The notes under the pieces are model-generated. The model ran no database searches and was not told the origin of the DNA. It saw only the letters and a list, made by a program, of their open reading frames with translations. The position numbers were made by a program, and so were the translations under genes. Below, in pieces: positions 17,773-25,818 of a stretch of 64,000 nucleotides of DNA (position 1 is its first letter; each line of letters starts with the position of its first letter). Origin of the DNA: Desulfovibrio sp. UIB00 (GTDB taxonomy: Bacteria > Desulfobacterota > Desulfovibrionia > Desulfovibrionales > Desulfovibrionaceae). The stretch lies in NCBI RefSeq assembly GCF_022508225.1, contig NZ_JAETXJ010000001.1, positions 62,001-126,000 of the forward strand, read 5' to 3'.

Positions 17773-19008
17773 ATGAACTCTGTGCGTGTAGACAAAGCGC
17801 GGCTGCAAAACCGCATGGAAGCAATATCTGCATTCGGGGCAACTGCGGGCGGCGGCGTCACCCGGCTTGCCCTGTCCGATGCAGACAAAGATGCCCGGCA
17901 GCAACTCAGCGCATGGCTGCAGGAGCTGGGCTGTGAGATCCATGTGGACGGCATGGGCAACATCTTTGCCATACTGCCGGGCAAGGACAGAACCCTGCCC
18001 CCGGTGATGACAGGCTCTCACGGCGATTCCCAGCCGCTCGGCGGACGCTTTGACGGCATGCTGGGCGTTGTGGCTGGCGTGGAGGTTGTGAACGCCCTGC
18101 GCGATGCGGGCGTAACCCTGCTGCGCGATCTGGTGGTAGCCGACTGGACAAATGAGGAAGGTTCCCGCTTCACCCCCGGCTGCTCTGGCTCCGGCGTATG
18201 GGCTGACAAGCTGGCGCAGAAAGATATGTATGCCCTCAAAGACCAGCAAGGCCTTACCCTTGGCGGGGAGCTTACACGCATCGGCTTCCGGGGTGATTCC
18301 AGTTACTTCCCCCGACCTGTACATGCGGCCTTTGAACTGCACATAGAGCAAGGGCCTGTGCTGGAAGAGAAAAGCATCCCCATCGGCATACCACAGGGCA
18401 TTGTGTGCCTGCGCTGGTACAATGTGCGCGTGCAGGGCGTGCCCAACCATGCCGGGCCAACGCCCATGACCAGCAGGCACGATGCCATATACGCCTTTTC
18501 GCTCATGGCGGCGCGCATTTTCGAGATTGCGCGAGACTCCGGTCAGGTGGTGGCCACAGTGGGCGAAGTGCATGCTTCCCCCAATTCACGCAACGTCATT
18601 GCCGGGGATGTGCAGTTCACCATCGACGTGCGCGGCTGGGACGAAGCCGCCACGGATGACGTGTGCCAGCGCATTGAGGCCGCGCTGACAGAGGCAGCCC
18701 AACAGGCGGGGTGTCAGGTAACGCCAGAACGCATCTGGCAGGTTTCGCGGGTGCCCTTTGACCAGCGCCTGCGCGGGATGGTGCGCGAGGCCGCGACCAG
18801 CCTTAACCTCCCATGCCTGGACATGGTCTCCGGAGCATCGCACGACATGATCTATATTGCCCAGGTTGCGCCGGGAGCCATGATATTTGTGCCCAGCATG
18901 GGGGGCCGCAGCCATGCCGAAGTAGAAAATACCTCATGGGAAGACTGCGCAGCAGGCGCGGACGTGCTGCTGCACTGCCTGATGCGCACGGGCAACGAGC
19001 CCGGCTAA
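17773..19008 (+). CDS. M20-family amidohydrolase: allantoate amidohydrolase / N-carbamoyl-L-amino acid hydrolase type
   Basis: A 411-residue zinc/manganese-dependent hydrolase of the AllC/HyuC branch of M20. Metal ligands are visible in TGSHGDSQPLGGRFDG (His and Asp), WTNEEGSRF (Glu), HIEQGP (His) and SMGGRSHAE near the end. The lid/dimerisation domain covers about residues 215-330. AllC removes the carbamoyl group of allantoate as CO2 and NH3, giving ureidoglycine, which AllE in this operon would consume. That pairing favours allantoate over N-carbamoyl amino acids, but the family does not separate the two by eye. GGGAGAAGGC precedes the ATG. It is the last gene of the operon, and a hairpin follows. 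Confidence 0.82.
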   Translation: MNSVRVDKARLQNRMEAISAFGATAGGGVTRLALSDADKDARQQLSAWLQELGCEIHVDGMGNIFAILPGKDRTLPPVMTGSHGDSQPLGGRFDGMLGVVAGVEVVNALRDAGVTLLRDLVVADWTNEEGSRFTPGCSGSGVWADKLAQKDMYALKDQQGLTLGGELTRIGFRGDSSYFPRPVHAAFELHIEQGPVLEEKSIPIGIPQGIVCLRWYNVRVQGVPNHAGPTPMTSRHDAIYAFSLMAARIFEIARDSGQVVATVGEVHASPNSRNVIAGDVQFTIDVRGWDEAATDDVCQRIEAALTEAAQQAGCQVTPERIWQVSRVPFDQRLRGMVREAATSLNLPCLDMVSGASHDMIYIAQVAPGAMIFVPSMGGRSHAEVENTSWEDCAAGADVLLHCLMRTGNEPG

Positions 19009-19035
19009 GGCAATTTCAATCCACAAAATTTTGCG

Positions 19036-19058
19036 GGGGAGGCGTCTTTCTCCTCCCC
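19036..19058 (+). terminator. Hairpin at the end of the ureide operon
   Basis: GGGGAGG (19036-19042) pairs with CCTCCCC (19052-19058) around a 9-nt loop. No T run follows directly, so terminator function is only likely. Confidence 0.45.
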
Positions 19059-19223
19059 TGCGCCCTCGCATTTTCATTTCTGCCGCAAGCCATCCAGGGA
19101 TATTTCTGCCAGGATGGAAACGACCTCCCCCTGCCCCAAGAGGCGCATTGCCCAGCAAGACTTTGCCGTGTATGCTTGCCGCTCGCCGAACAGCTTCGGC
19201 AGGAACCCGCGTAAAGGACTACA

Positions 19224-19694
19224 ATGCAGAAAGTGACCATTCATACTGACGGCTCATGTCTGGGCAATCCCGGCCCCGGCGGCTGGGCCGCCGTACTCAA
19301 ACTTGACGATCAGGACTACCGCAAGGAATTTGCCGGAGGCTACAAGCTGACCACCAACAACCGCATGGAAATCCTGGCGGTAGTGGAAGCCCTGAGCCAG
19401 TTGCAAAGCCCCTGCGAAGTCGAGCTCTACTCCGACTCAAAATACGTGTGCGACAGCATTGAAAAGCGTTGGGTCTGGGGCTGGCAGAAAAAGGGCTGGA
19501 TCAAGAGCGACAAAAAACCCGCTCTCAATGTGGATCTGTGGAAGCGCCTGCTTCCCCTGCTTTCCACCCACAAGGTGCGCATGCGCTGGCTGAAAGGCCA
19601 TGCCGGGCACCCTGAAAACGAACGTTGCGACGTTCTGGCCCGCGCAGAAGCTGGCCGCAGGGATCTGCCCCCCGACACGGGCTATAATCCCTAG
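19224..19694 (+). CDS. rnhA: Ribonuclease HI
   Basis: A 156-residue RNase H that cuts RNA in RNA-DNA hybrids. The start motif THTDGSCLGNPGPGGWAAVL-like region carries the first catalytic Asp; the Glu lies in NNRMEILAVVEAL, the second Asp in ELYSDSKYVCDS, and the last in GHPENERCDVLA, with the basic handle WGWQKKGWIKSDKKPAL between. All four acidic residues are present and the length is normal. It appears to be a single-gene unit between the ureide operon and a membrane protein gene. A stem-loop with a 4-nt loop follows 21 bp after the stop. Confidence 0.95.
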   Translation: MQKVTIHTDGSCLGNPGPGGWAAVLKLDDQDYRKEFAGGYKLTTNNRMEILAVVEALSQLQSPCEVELYSDSKYVCDSIEKRWVWGWQKKGWIKSDKKPALNVDLWKRLLPLLSTHKVRMRWLKGHAGHPENERCDVLARAEAGRRDLPPDTGYNP

Positions 19695-19715
19695 CCACGG
19701 AGAAGCCCTGTTTTT

Positions 19716-19741
19716 GCCCTTGCGGCCGTAGCCGCAGGGGC
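19716..19741 (+). terminator. Stem-loop downstream of rnhA
   Basis: GCCCTTGCGGC (19716-19726) and GCCGCAGGGGC (19731-19741) form an 11-bp stem (one G-T pair) with a CGTA loop. A T run precedes rather than follows it, so it is not a classical terminator on the plus strand; it may protect the rnhA 3' end. Confidence 0.4.
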
Positions 19742-19795
19742 GCGCAAATCCTTGACTGTTCCGCATTCAGCTTCCGGCAGTGCCACCCCACCAGC

Positions 19796-20776
19796 ATGAC
19801 AGCAACCTCCCCTGATACCGCACTCACACTCGCAAACCTCTGGCATTCCCTTGGCTGGCCTTTGCTGCGTCTGCTGCTGGGGCTGGCGGTGGGCCTGCTT
19901 GTGGCAAACCTGCTGGAGGCCCTGCGCTGGACGCGCCATCTTGCCCGCCTTGCCGCGCCCCTGGCCCAGACCGCCCACCTGCGCGAAGTCGCGGGCGCGA
20001 GTTTTTCGCTGGCCTTTGTGTCCCCCGCCGCCGCCAACGGCCTGCTTTCTGACAGCCATAACCTGGGCGAGCTTTCGAGCAACGAGCTTATGCTGGCAAA
20101 CCTTTTCAACAGCCTGCCAGCCTATCTTGTGCATACCCCCACCATTTTTCTGCTCACATGGCCGGTACTGGGCACTCCTGCCCTGGTGTACGTGGGGCTT
20201 ACATTTATTGCCGCCGCAGGACGCACGGGCTTTACCGTTGTGCTTTCACGCTGGCTGCTGCCGCCGCCACCGCCGGGCTGTATTGCCTGCCAGAACATCA
20301 AGCAGGCGGGCACCTCCTGGCGCGAAGCCCTGAACAAGGCCTGGCGGCGCTTTTTGCGGCGTCTTCCCAAGCTGGTATACTTCACGGCGCCCATTTACGT
20401 GCTTATGTTCTGCATGCAGCGCTACGGCTATTTTGCGCTGGCAGAGGCATGGCTGGCCGATCACATGGGCTGGCTCTCATTTTTGAAGCCGCAGGCCATG
20501 GGTATCATTGTGCTGCACCTGGCGGCGGAGCTTGGCGCGGCACTTGGCGCAGCGGGCAGCGTACTGCAAACGGGCGGGCTTTCGCCGCGCGATGTGGTGC
20601 TGGCCCTCATGGTGGGCAATATCCTTTCCACACCCATGCGGGCCATACGGCACCAGCTGCCATCCTATGCGGGCTTTTTCCGCCCGGCGCTGGCCCTACG
20701 GCTTATCCTCGCCAATCAGGGGCTGCGCGCAGCCAGTATGACCGTTGTGACCCTTGTTTACTACTTCTGCACATAA
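19796..20776 (+). CDS. Membrane protein with nucleoside-recognition (Gate) domain
   Basis: A 326-residue integral membrane protein with about eight hydrophobic segments. The pattern ASFSLAFVSPAAANGLLSDSH, followed by ELMLANLFNSLPAYLVHTP, and in the second half HLAAELGAALGAAGSVL with LVGN-like ALMVGNILSTPMRAIRHQLP, resembles the Gate/nucleoside recognition domain proteins related to SpmA/SpmB. The substrate and direction are unknown. It is the first of a three-gene run with 9-bp gaps (20786 and 21236 follow), so its product probably works with the cysteine-rich and ThiS-like proteins downstream, or is merely co-transcribed. No signal peptide is seen. Confidence 0.75.
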   Translation: MTATSPDTALTLANLWHSLGWPLLRLLLGLAVGLLVANLLEALRWTRHLARLAAPLAQTAHLREVAGASFSLAFVSPAAANGLLSDSHNLGELSSNELMLANLFNSLPAYLVHTPTIFLLTWPVLGTPALVYVGLTFIAAAGRTGFTVVLSRWLLPPPPPGCIACQNIKQAGTSWREALNKAWRRFLRRLPKLVYFTAPIYVLMFCMQRYGYFALAEAWLADHMGWLSFLKPQAMGIIVLHLAAELGAALGAAGSVLQTGGLSPRDVVLALMVGNILSTPMRAIRHQLPSYAGFFRPALALRLILANQGLRAASMTVVTLVYYFCT

Positions 20777-20785
20777 GGACAAAGC

Positions 20786-21226
20786 ATGAGAACCCCTCCT
20801 GAGCTTGAAGAAGTGCAAGAAGACTTCAATATGGGCATTATCTGCGCGCAGCAGGTATTGGCCCACTTTGCAGACAGGCTTGGCCTGACGGAAGACACAG
20901 CCCTGCGCATAGCCTCGGCCTTCGGCTCCGGCATGGGCAAGGCCGAAGTGTGCGGTTGCGTTTCCGGCTCGCTCATGGTCATAGGCATGATGCACGGCCC
21001 CAACGGCCCATGCCCGCGCCCGCAAAAAGAGGCTTTCTACGCCCGGCGCGATGCCTTTACCGAGGCTTTTGCCAAGGCTCACGGCAGCTTGCAGTGCCGG
21101 GGGGTTCTGGGGCATGACCTTACCACGCCCGAGGGCATGGCAGCGGTTAAACAGAACAATCTTTTTATCAAAACCTGTGCGCCGCTGGTTTGCCATACCT
21201 GCGCGCTGCTCGAAAAATATCTGTAG
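20786..21226 (+). CDS. C_GCAxxG_C_C family (redox-active, CGCxxG) protein
   Basis: A 146-residue protein of the C_GCAxxG_C_C family. It shows CAQQVL near residue 20, the core VCGCVSGSLMVIG (about residues 56-68, with the CGC pair), CPRP, CRGVLGHDL, and a terminal CAPLVCHTCALLEKYL. This spaced-cysteine pattern is the family hallmark and suggests a metal or redox-active site, but no biochemical function is established. AAGGACAAAGC lies before the ATG. It sits 9 bp after the membrane gate protein and 9 bp before the ThiS-like gene, in what looks like one operon. Confidence 0.82.
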   Translation: MRTPPELEEVQEDFNMGIICAQQVLAHFADRLGLTEDTALRIASAFGSGMGKAEVCGCVSGSLMVIGMMHGPNGPCPRPQKEAFYARRDAFTEAFAKAHGSLQCRGVLGHDLTTPEGMAAVKQNNLFIKTCAPLVCHTCALLEKYL

Positions 21227-21235
21227 GAGTATTGC

Positions 21236-21544
21236 ATGACTGACACCGCCACCCCGGCTACCGATACCCAGGCAACCGAGGCCGCAGCCGCCCCCGCCGT
21301 GCACGCCGCACATGTTCAGGTGGTCAAGCCGGAACACACGGGCGCACGCGTGACCGTACTGGTGCAGCCGGAAGAAAAATACCTTTCCCTGCCCCGGCCC
21401 AAGACCTCGCGCCAGCTGCTTGCAGCCCTTGGCCTTGCTGAAGAAACCGCCCTTGTGGCCCGCAACGGCCAGCTGCTTACGCCTGACCGCCACATCTGGC
21501 CTGACGACGATCTGCTGGTGCGCAAGGTAGCCTCCTCGGGCTAG
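21236..21544 (+). CDS. ThiS/MoaD-like beta-grasp protein
   Basis: A 102-residue protein. The first 35 residues are an Ala/Thr-rich low-complexity tail. The rest looks like a ubiquitin-like sulfur carrier: RVTVLVQPEEKYLSLPRPKTSRQLL..LGL, then ALVARNGQLLTPDRHIWPDDDLLVRKV, the classic ThiS/MoaD strand order. The protein ends in SSG rather than the Gly-Gly that is adenylated in true carriers, so it may not be activated in the usual way. GGAGTATTGC precedes the ATG. The link to the cysteine-rich protein 9 bp upstream hints at sulfur handling; this is inference only. Confidence 0.65.
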   Translation: MTDTATPATDTQATEAAAAPAVHAAHVQVVKPEHTGARVTVLVQPEEKYLSLPRPKTSRQLLAALGLAEETALVARNGQLLTPDRHIWPDDDLLVRKVASSG

Positions 21545-21587
21545 GCCCGACCTTGCCGCGCCAAGAGGAAAATGGTACCCGCAACAT

Positions 21588-22262
21588 ATGCTGAACCTAG
21601 ACCTTTCCCAGGTGCTGAGCACCCTGGCTGTAGCCGCTGTACCCGCTCTCCTGGGCATCATTCTGCACGAAGTGGCCCACGGATGGGTGGCCTTTCGCTG
21701 CGGCGACCCTACCGCAAAATTTATGGGGCGGCTGACCCTGAACCCCCTGCCGCATATTGACCCCATGGGCCTATTGGCCTTTGTGCTGACAAGCCTTTCT
21801 GGAGCCTTTGTGTTCGGCTGGGCCAAGCCAGTGCCAATCAATCCCCGTTACTTCCGCAATCCCGCAAAAGACATGATGTTGGTAGCCCTTGCCGGGCCGC
21901 TCACAAACTTTTTGCTGGCAGGGCTTTTTGGCCTTCTGCTGTGGGCCGTGCTGCATGTTTTTCCGCCGCAACAATGGATGGACAGCACAAGTTACGTCTT
22001 TGCGCTCAAGACCATCCAGACTGGCGTAATCATTAATTTCGGGCTGGGCTGGCTCAATCTGATGCCCATTCCTCCGCTGGACGGCAGCAAGGTTGTGGCC
22101 TATTTTCTGCCTCCAAACACCGCATATCGTTACCTGAGTGTGGAGCGTTACGGATTTGTCATTCTTTTGTTGTTGCTGTTCACCGGGGCGCTTGGGCTTG
22201 TGCTTGGGCCGCTGGTCAGCGGCAGCGCCCTTGGCCTGCTGTCGCTGCTGGGCATCATTTAG
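21588..22262 (+). CDS. Site-2 protease family (M50) membrane metallopeptidase
   Basis: A 224-residue membrane protein with about five or six helices. The zinc-binding HExxH is HEVAHGW (about residues 27-33). The second metal-binding motif is NLMPIPPLDGSKV (about 156-168), with the Asp in the NPxPPLDG pattern. A GxPxP-like loop occurs as GWAKPVPINPRYFRNP. This is the short cytosolic-entry type of rhomboid-unrelated intramembrane protease without a PDZ domain, common beside housekeeping genes. The binding site AAGAGGAAA is rather far from the ATG, so the exact start is uncertain. Substrates are unknown. Confidence 0.88.
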   Translation: MLNLDLSQVLSTLAVAAVPALLGIILHEVAHGWVAFRCGDPTAKFMGRLTLNPLPHIDPMGLLAFVLTSLSGAFVFGWAKPVPINPRYFRNPAKDMMLVALAGPLTNFLLAGLFGLLLWAVLHVFPPQQWMDSTSYVFALKTIQTGVIINFGLGWLNLMPIPPLDGSKVVAYFLPPNTAYRYLSVERYGFVILLLLLFTGALGLVLGPLVSGSALGLLSLLGII

Positions 22263-22342
22263 GCAACCTTGCCTTTGAGAATGCATTTTCTTAGGTATGG
22301 CCGCACCCGCTGGCAAACGCGCCACGCACAACGAGGCTTGCA

Positions 22343-22780
22343 GTGAAATTCGTTGCCGTTGATTACGGTCTGGCCCGCACGGGCCTTGCCGCATCCGACC
22401 CTGAAGGACGGCTGGCCTTTCCGCTGGCTACCTTGCGGCTTGAGGATTTTACCGACCGCAAGGCCTTTCTGGCCGCCCTTGCCGAGCGCATTGCCGAGGC
22501 CGGGGCAGAAGCGGTGGTGGTAGGTTTGCCCCTGACCCTTGATGGGGAAGAAACCATGACCACGCGCCAGATACGCAACGTGACCGAACGCCTCAAGCGC
22601 CGAGTGCCGCTGCCTTTTTTCTTTATGATTGAGGCGCTGAGTTCCGAGGAAGCCTGGGCCGACCTGCGCGAGGCTGGCCTGAAAATGCGCAAACGCAAGG
22701 CAGTGCTTGACCAGCAGGCCGCCGTGCGCATTCTTTCTTCCTTTCTTTCTCTTGCGCCCCAAGACCGGAGACCCGCATGA
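22343..22780 (+). CDS. ruvX: Putative pre-16S rRNA nuclease / Holliday junction resolvase-like protein (YqgF/RuvX)
   Basis: A 145-residue RNase H-fold protein of the YqgF/RuvX family. It opens with VAVDYGLARTGLAASD, the Asp of the catalytic core, and contains VVVGLPLTLDGEE and the late KRKAVLDQQAAVRILSSFL, where the family's last Asp is present. It matures the 5' end of 16S rRNA in E. coli; a resolvase role has also been proposed. It starts with GTG, with GAGG upstream, and its stop overlaps the ATG of mltG (ATGA), so the two are translationally coupled. Confidence 0.88.
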   Translation: MKFVAVDYGLARTGLAASDPEGRLAFPLATLRLEDFTDRKAFLAALAERIAEAGAEAVVVGLPLTLDGEETMTTRQIRNVTERLKRRVPLPFFFMIEALSSEEAWADLREAGLKMRKRKAVLDQQAAVRILSSFLSLAPQDRRPA

Positions 22781-23847
22781 AAACACTGTTGCGCGCGCTG
22801 GGCCTGCTGCTTTTGCTGGCTCTCGCAGGCGGAGGATGGGTGGCTTACGAGGCCCACACCTTCCTCACCACCGCACCGGAAACCCCAGGCCGCGATGTCT
22901 TTTTTGACGTACCCGTCGGAGCGCGTCTGGCACAGGTAAGCGCAGGGCTGGTAAAGCAGGGAGTTGTTACCGACGCCCGCAAGCTTGACCTGCTGGCCCG
23001 CTATAAAAAATGGGAAAACCGCCTCCAGGCTGGCAGATTCGCCCTCAATACGGGCTGGCTGCCGGAAAAAGTACTGGACGAGCTGGTCAACGGGCACCCC
23101 GTGCTGTACCGCGTTACAGTGCCGGAAGGCCTCACGTGGTGGCAGACGGGCAAGGTGCTTGAAGAGGCCGGACTTGTGGTTTTTGACGACTTTCGCAAGG
23201 TCGTGACCGACCCGGACTTTCTGCGTCATTACGGCATCCCCTTTGCCACGGCTGAGGGCTTTTTGATGCCGGATACATATCTGCTCAAAAAGAATGACGT
23301 TGTCGATCTGGCGCAGGCAAAGGCCGTTGCCGGACGCATGGTGGACAACTTCTGGCGCAAGACCGCCAACGTGTGGCCCGATGGCAAAAAACCGGGGCCG
23401 AGCCAGACAGAACAGCTCAAAACATGGGTTATCCTTGCTTCCATTGTGGAAAAGGAAACAGGCATTGACGCAGAACGCGCCCGCGTGGCCGGGGTCTACC
23501 AGAACCGCATCAACAAGGGCATGCTGCTCCAGGCCGACCCCACAGTGATTTACGGCCTTGGCCCCAAGTTTGACGGCAACCTGCGCCGCCGCGATCTGGA
23601 CGATCCCAACAATCTTTACAACACGTATCAGCGCCCCGGCCTGACGCCAGGCCCCATCTGCTCGTTCGGCGCTGCGGCCCTTGCCGCAGCTGTCCGCCCT
23701 GAGGCGCACAACTATCTGTACTTTGTGGCGAAATTCGATGGTGGCGAGCATGTTTTTTCCACCAACCTCAATGACCACAACAAGGCCGTGCGGCAGTATC
23801 TGCAAAACCGCCGCAATGCCAAGCCCGCCGCGCCCGACGCGCGCTGA
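22777..23847 (+). CDS. mltG: Endolytic murein transglycosylase MltG
   Basis: A 356-residue YceG-like protein. An N-terminal membrane anchor (about residues 8-28) is followed by a LysM-like region (FDVPVGARLAQVSAGLVKQG..) and the catalytic YceG domain. The catalytic Glu lies in ILASIVEKETG (about residue 227), followed by GVYQNRINKGMLLQADPTVIYGL and YNTYQRPGLTPGPICSFG. MltG cuts nascent peptidoglycan strands and sets glycan length at the membrane. It is coupled to ruvX by a 4-bp overlap, and the small gene at 23858 follows at 10 bp. Confidence 0.94.
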   Translation: MKTLLRALGLLLLLALAGGGWVAYEAHTFLTTAPETPGRDVFFDVPVGARLAQVSAGLVKQGVVTDARKLDLLARYKKWENRLQAGRFALNTGWLPEKVLDELVNGHPVLYRVTVPEGLTWWQTGKVLEEAGLVVFDDFRKVVTDPDFLRHYGIPFATAEGFLMPDTYLLKKNDVVDLAQAKAVAGRMVDNFWRKTANVWPDGKKPGPSQTEQLKTWVILASIVEKETGIDAERARVAGVYQNRINKGMLLQADPTVIYGLGPKFDGNLRRRDLDDPNNLYNTYQRPGLTPGPICSFGAAALAAAVRPEAHNYLYFVAKFDGGEHVFSTNLNDHNKAVRQYLQNRRNAKPAAPDAR

Positions 23848-23857
23848 GGAGGCCCCT

Positions 23858-24094
23858 GTGAAGTACCTCATCGTTGAAGACTTTTCTGGTCAGGAAGTGC
23901 CTTTCATCTTTCCGCGCCGTGTAGACCACAGCGACATGCGCGAACAGCTGCCCTACAGCCGCGTTGTTTCCGCCGGTTTTGTGGAACTGGGGCCAGATGG
24001 TTTTGCCTGCTCCGGCGGCAACCCCGAGCTGCAGCTCAAAGCCCGGCCAGAGGCAGACGCGGCCATCATTGCCGAGGCCCTGCGACAACGCTGA
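23858..24094 (+). CDS. Small uncharacterised protein (78 residues)
   Basis: A 78-residue protein beginning KYLIVEDFSGQEVPFIFPRR and containing a YSRVVSAGFVELGPDGFACSG stretch. I do not recognise the family. The start is a GTG at 23858 preceded by GAGGAGG at ideal spacing; the longer frame from 23681 is inside mltG and rejected. It lies 10 bp after mltG and 49 bp before the cobyrinate synthase gene on the same strand, so it is probably translated from the same message. A similar coding style and a strong binding site argue that it is real. Confidence 0.68.
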   Translation: MKYLIVEDFSGQEVPFIFPRRVDHSDMREQLPYSRVVSAGFVELGPDGFACSGGNPELQLKARPEADAAIIAEALRQR

Positions 24095-24143
24095 CAGCGT
24101 ATGCCGCAAGGCAATCCCAGCCGACACCCTACGGAGCGCAAGC

Positions 24144-25811
24144 ATGCCCAAGCCGCAGCCGAGCATACCCGGCCTTGTAATAGGCGGCACGGGCAGCAAT
24201 GCGGGCAAAACGACCTTTACCCTGTCCCTGCTCTGCGCCCTGCACGCTCGCGGGCTCATGGCCCGCGCGGCCAAGACCGGGCCGGATTATATTGATGCAG
24301 CCTTTCATGCGGCGCTGACAGGCCAGCCCGCAGCCAATCTGGATACCTGGATGTGCCGGGAAGCCGCGCCGTCCCCTGCTGAACGCCCACTGCCCGCAGG
24401 GCGCATCCCCAAAGGGTTGATCCGCGTTTTTGAACACATGTCCGCAGGTTGTTCCCAGCATGGGGACGCGGACGGCGCAAAGGCCGTAACAAGTCCTTCC
24501 GCCAGGCCAGACCTGCTGGTGGTGGAAGGGGCCATGGGCCTCTATGACGGCGGGCACCGTGGAGCTGGCTGCACTGCGCATCTGGCCTCCCTGCTGGGTC
24601 TGCCCGTGCTGCTGATACTCAACGCAGGCGGTATGGGGCAATCCATTGCCGCTCTGGCAGAGGGCTTTCTGCATCACCGTCCCGCATGGGCTGGCGGCCT
24701 GCCTGTTCGCTTTCTTGGCATGGTGTGCACCCATGTGGGCAGCACCCGCCACGCCGACCTGCTGCGCCAGTCATTGACGCCCTTGGCAAAAAGCGCTGGC
24801 GTGCCCCTCTTGGGCTTGCTGCCCCGCCATGGCGCGCCGGAACTTCCCTCCCGCCATCTGGGGCTTGTGGAAGCGCGCGAGGCCCTGCCAGCGGTGGACA
24901 GGCAAGCCCTGACCCAATGGGTTGAGCAGCACTGCGACCTAGACCGCATGCTCAAACTGGCGGGAGTGCAGACCCCACGAAGGGCAATCGATGCAGACAA
25001 GTCCGGGGCGTCAATGCCGGAAGTTGCCCGGCAAGCGCGGTTATCCGAGGCACATGAACCGCCGTCAGACAGATTCTTTCCCCTTTCAGACGCACAAACG
25101 CAGCACCCACCTCACCTCCACCGCAAGCGCAGGCCGGTTGTGGGTCTGGCCTGGGACGAAGCTTTCAGCTTTTGCTATGCGGATCTGCCCGCCGTGTTGC
25201 ACGAACTTGGGGCGCGCATTGTCACCTTTTCCCCATTACGGGACGCCGCGCCGCCAGCCGAATGTTCTGGCCTGTACTTTCCCGGCGGCTACCCGGAACT
25301 GCATGCCCCGGGCCTTGCCGCCAACACGTACATGCGCGATGCCCTGCACAGGCTGGCTGCACAGGGCATGCCCATGTACGGCGAGTGCGGAGGCTATATC
25401 TATCTCATGCAGTCCGTGCAGATTGCAGGGCAAGGGCACGCCATGAGCGGCCTCCTGCCGCGCAACTGCGTACTTGGCGCAAGCAAGGCTGCTTTGGGCT
25501 ACCGGGCCGCGCAGGCCGCGCCTGACTGGCCCGCGCCCACATGCCCCACGCTTAAACGGCCTGCCGCCCCCCCCTTGTGGGTGCGCGGGCACGAATTTCA
25601 TTATGCGCAGGAAGAAGAAATACCCCTGCCCACCCCATGCCGTCCCCTGTGGAAGCTTTACGACAGTCAGGGCCGTTTTTTGCGGGATGAAGGCTGCCGC
25701 CTCGGACATGTCGCCGGATCATGGCTGCACTGCTATCCAGAAGGCTCCCGCCGCTTCTGGCGCGCATGGCTGCGCACCTGCGCCGCCTACCTTTCAGACA
25801 CATGCCACTGA
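24144..25811 (+). CDS. cbiA: Cobyrinate / hydrogenobyrinate a,c-diamide synthase (CbiA/CobB)
   Basis: About 555 residues. The N-terminal dethiobiotin synthetase-like domain has the P-loop GGTGSNAGKTTFTLSLL (about residues 11-27) and KTGPDYID. The C-terminal glutamine amidotransferase domain has SGLYFPGGYPELHA and the nucleophile in MYGECGGYIYLM. It amidates carboxylates a and c of cobyrinic acid in cobalamin synthesis. It is longer than the usual 450-480 residues because of inserts around residues 90-125 and a poorly conserved linker at about 285-330. The ATG at 24144 has GGAG upstream; the longer frame from 23964 is rejected. cbiC follows 7 bp later. Confidence 0.93.
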   Translation: MPKPQPSIPGLVIGGTGSNAGKTTFTLSLLCALHARGLMARAAKTGPDYIDAAFHAALTGQPAANLDTWMCREAAPSPAERPLPAGRIPKGLIRVFEHMSAGCSQHGDADGAKAVTSPSARPDLLVVEGAMGLYDGGHRGAGCTAHLASLLGLPVLLILNAGGMGQSIAALAEGFLHHRPAWAGGLPVRFLGMVCTHVGSTRHADLLRQSLTPLAKSAGVPLLGLLPRHGAPELPSRHLGLVEAREALPAVDRQALTQWVEQHCDLDRMLKLAGVQTPRRAIDADKSGASMPEVARQARLSEAHEPPSDRFFPLSDAQTQHPPHLHRKRRPVVGLAWDEAFSFCYADLPAVLHELGARIVTFSPLRDAAPPAECSGLYFPGGYPELHAPGLAANTYMRDALHRLAAQGMPMYGECGGYIYLMQSVQIAGQGHAMSGLLPRNCVLGASKAALGYRAAQAAPDWPAPTCPTLKRPAAPPLWVRGHEFHYAQEEEIPLPTPCRPLWKLYDSQGRFLRDEGCRLGHVAGSWLHCYPEGSRRFWRAWLRTCAAYLSDTCH

Positions 25812-25818
25812 GGATTTT

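Noticed and set aside
22363..23871. 502-residue open frame antisense to ruvX and mltG
   Set aside because: It is a mirror of two well-conserved genes and has no recognisable domain.
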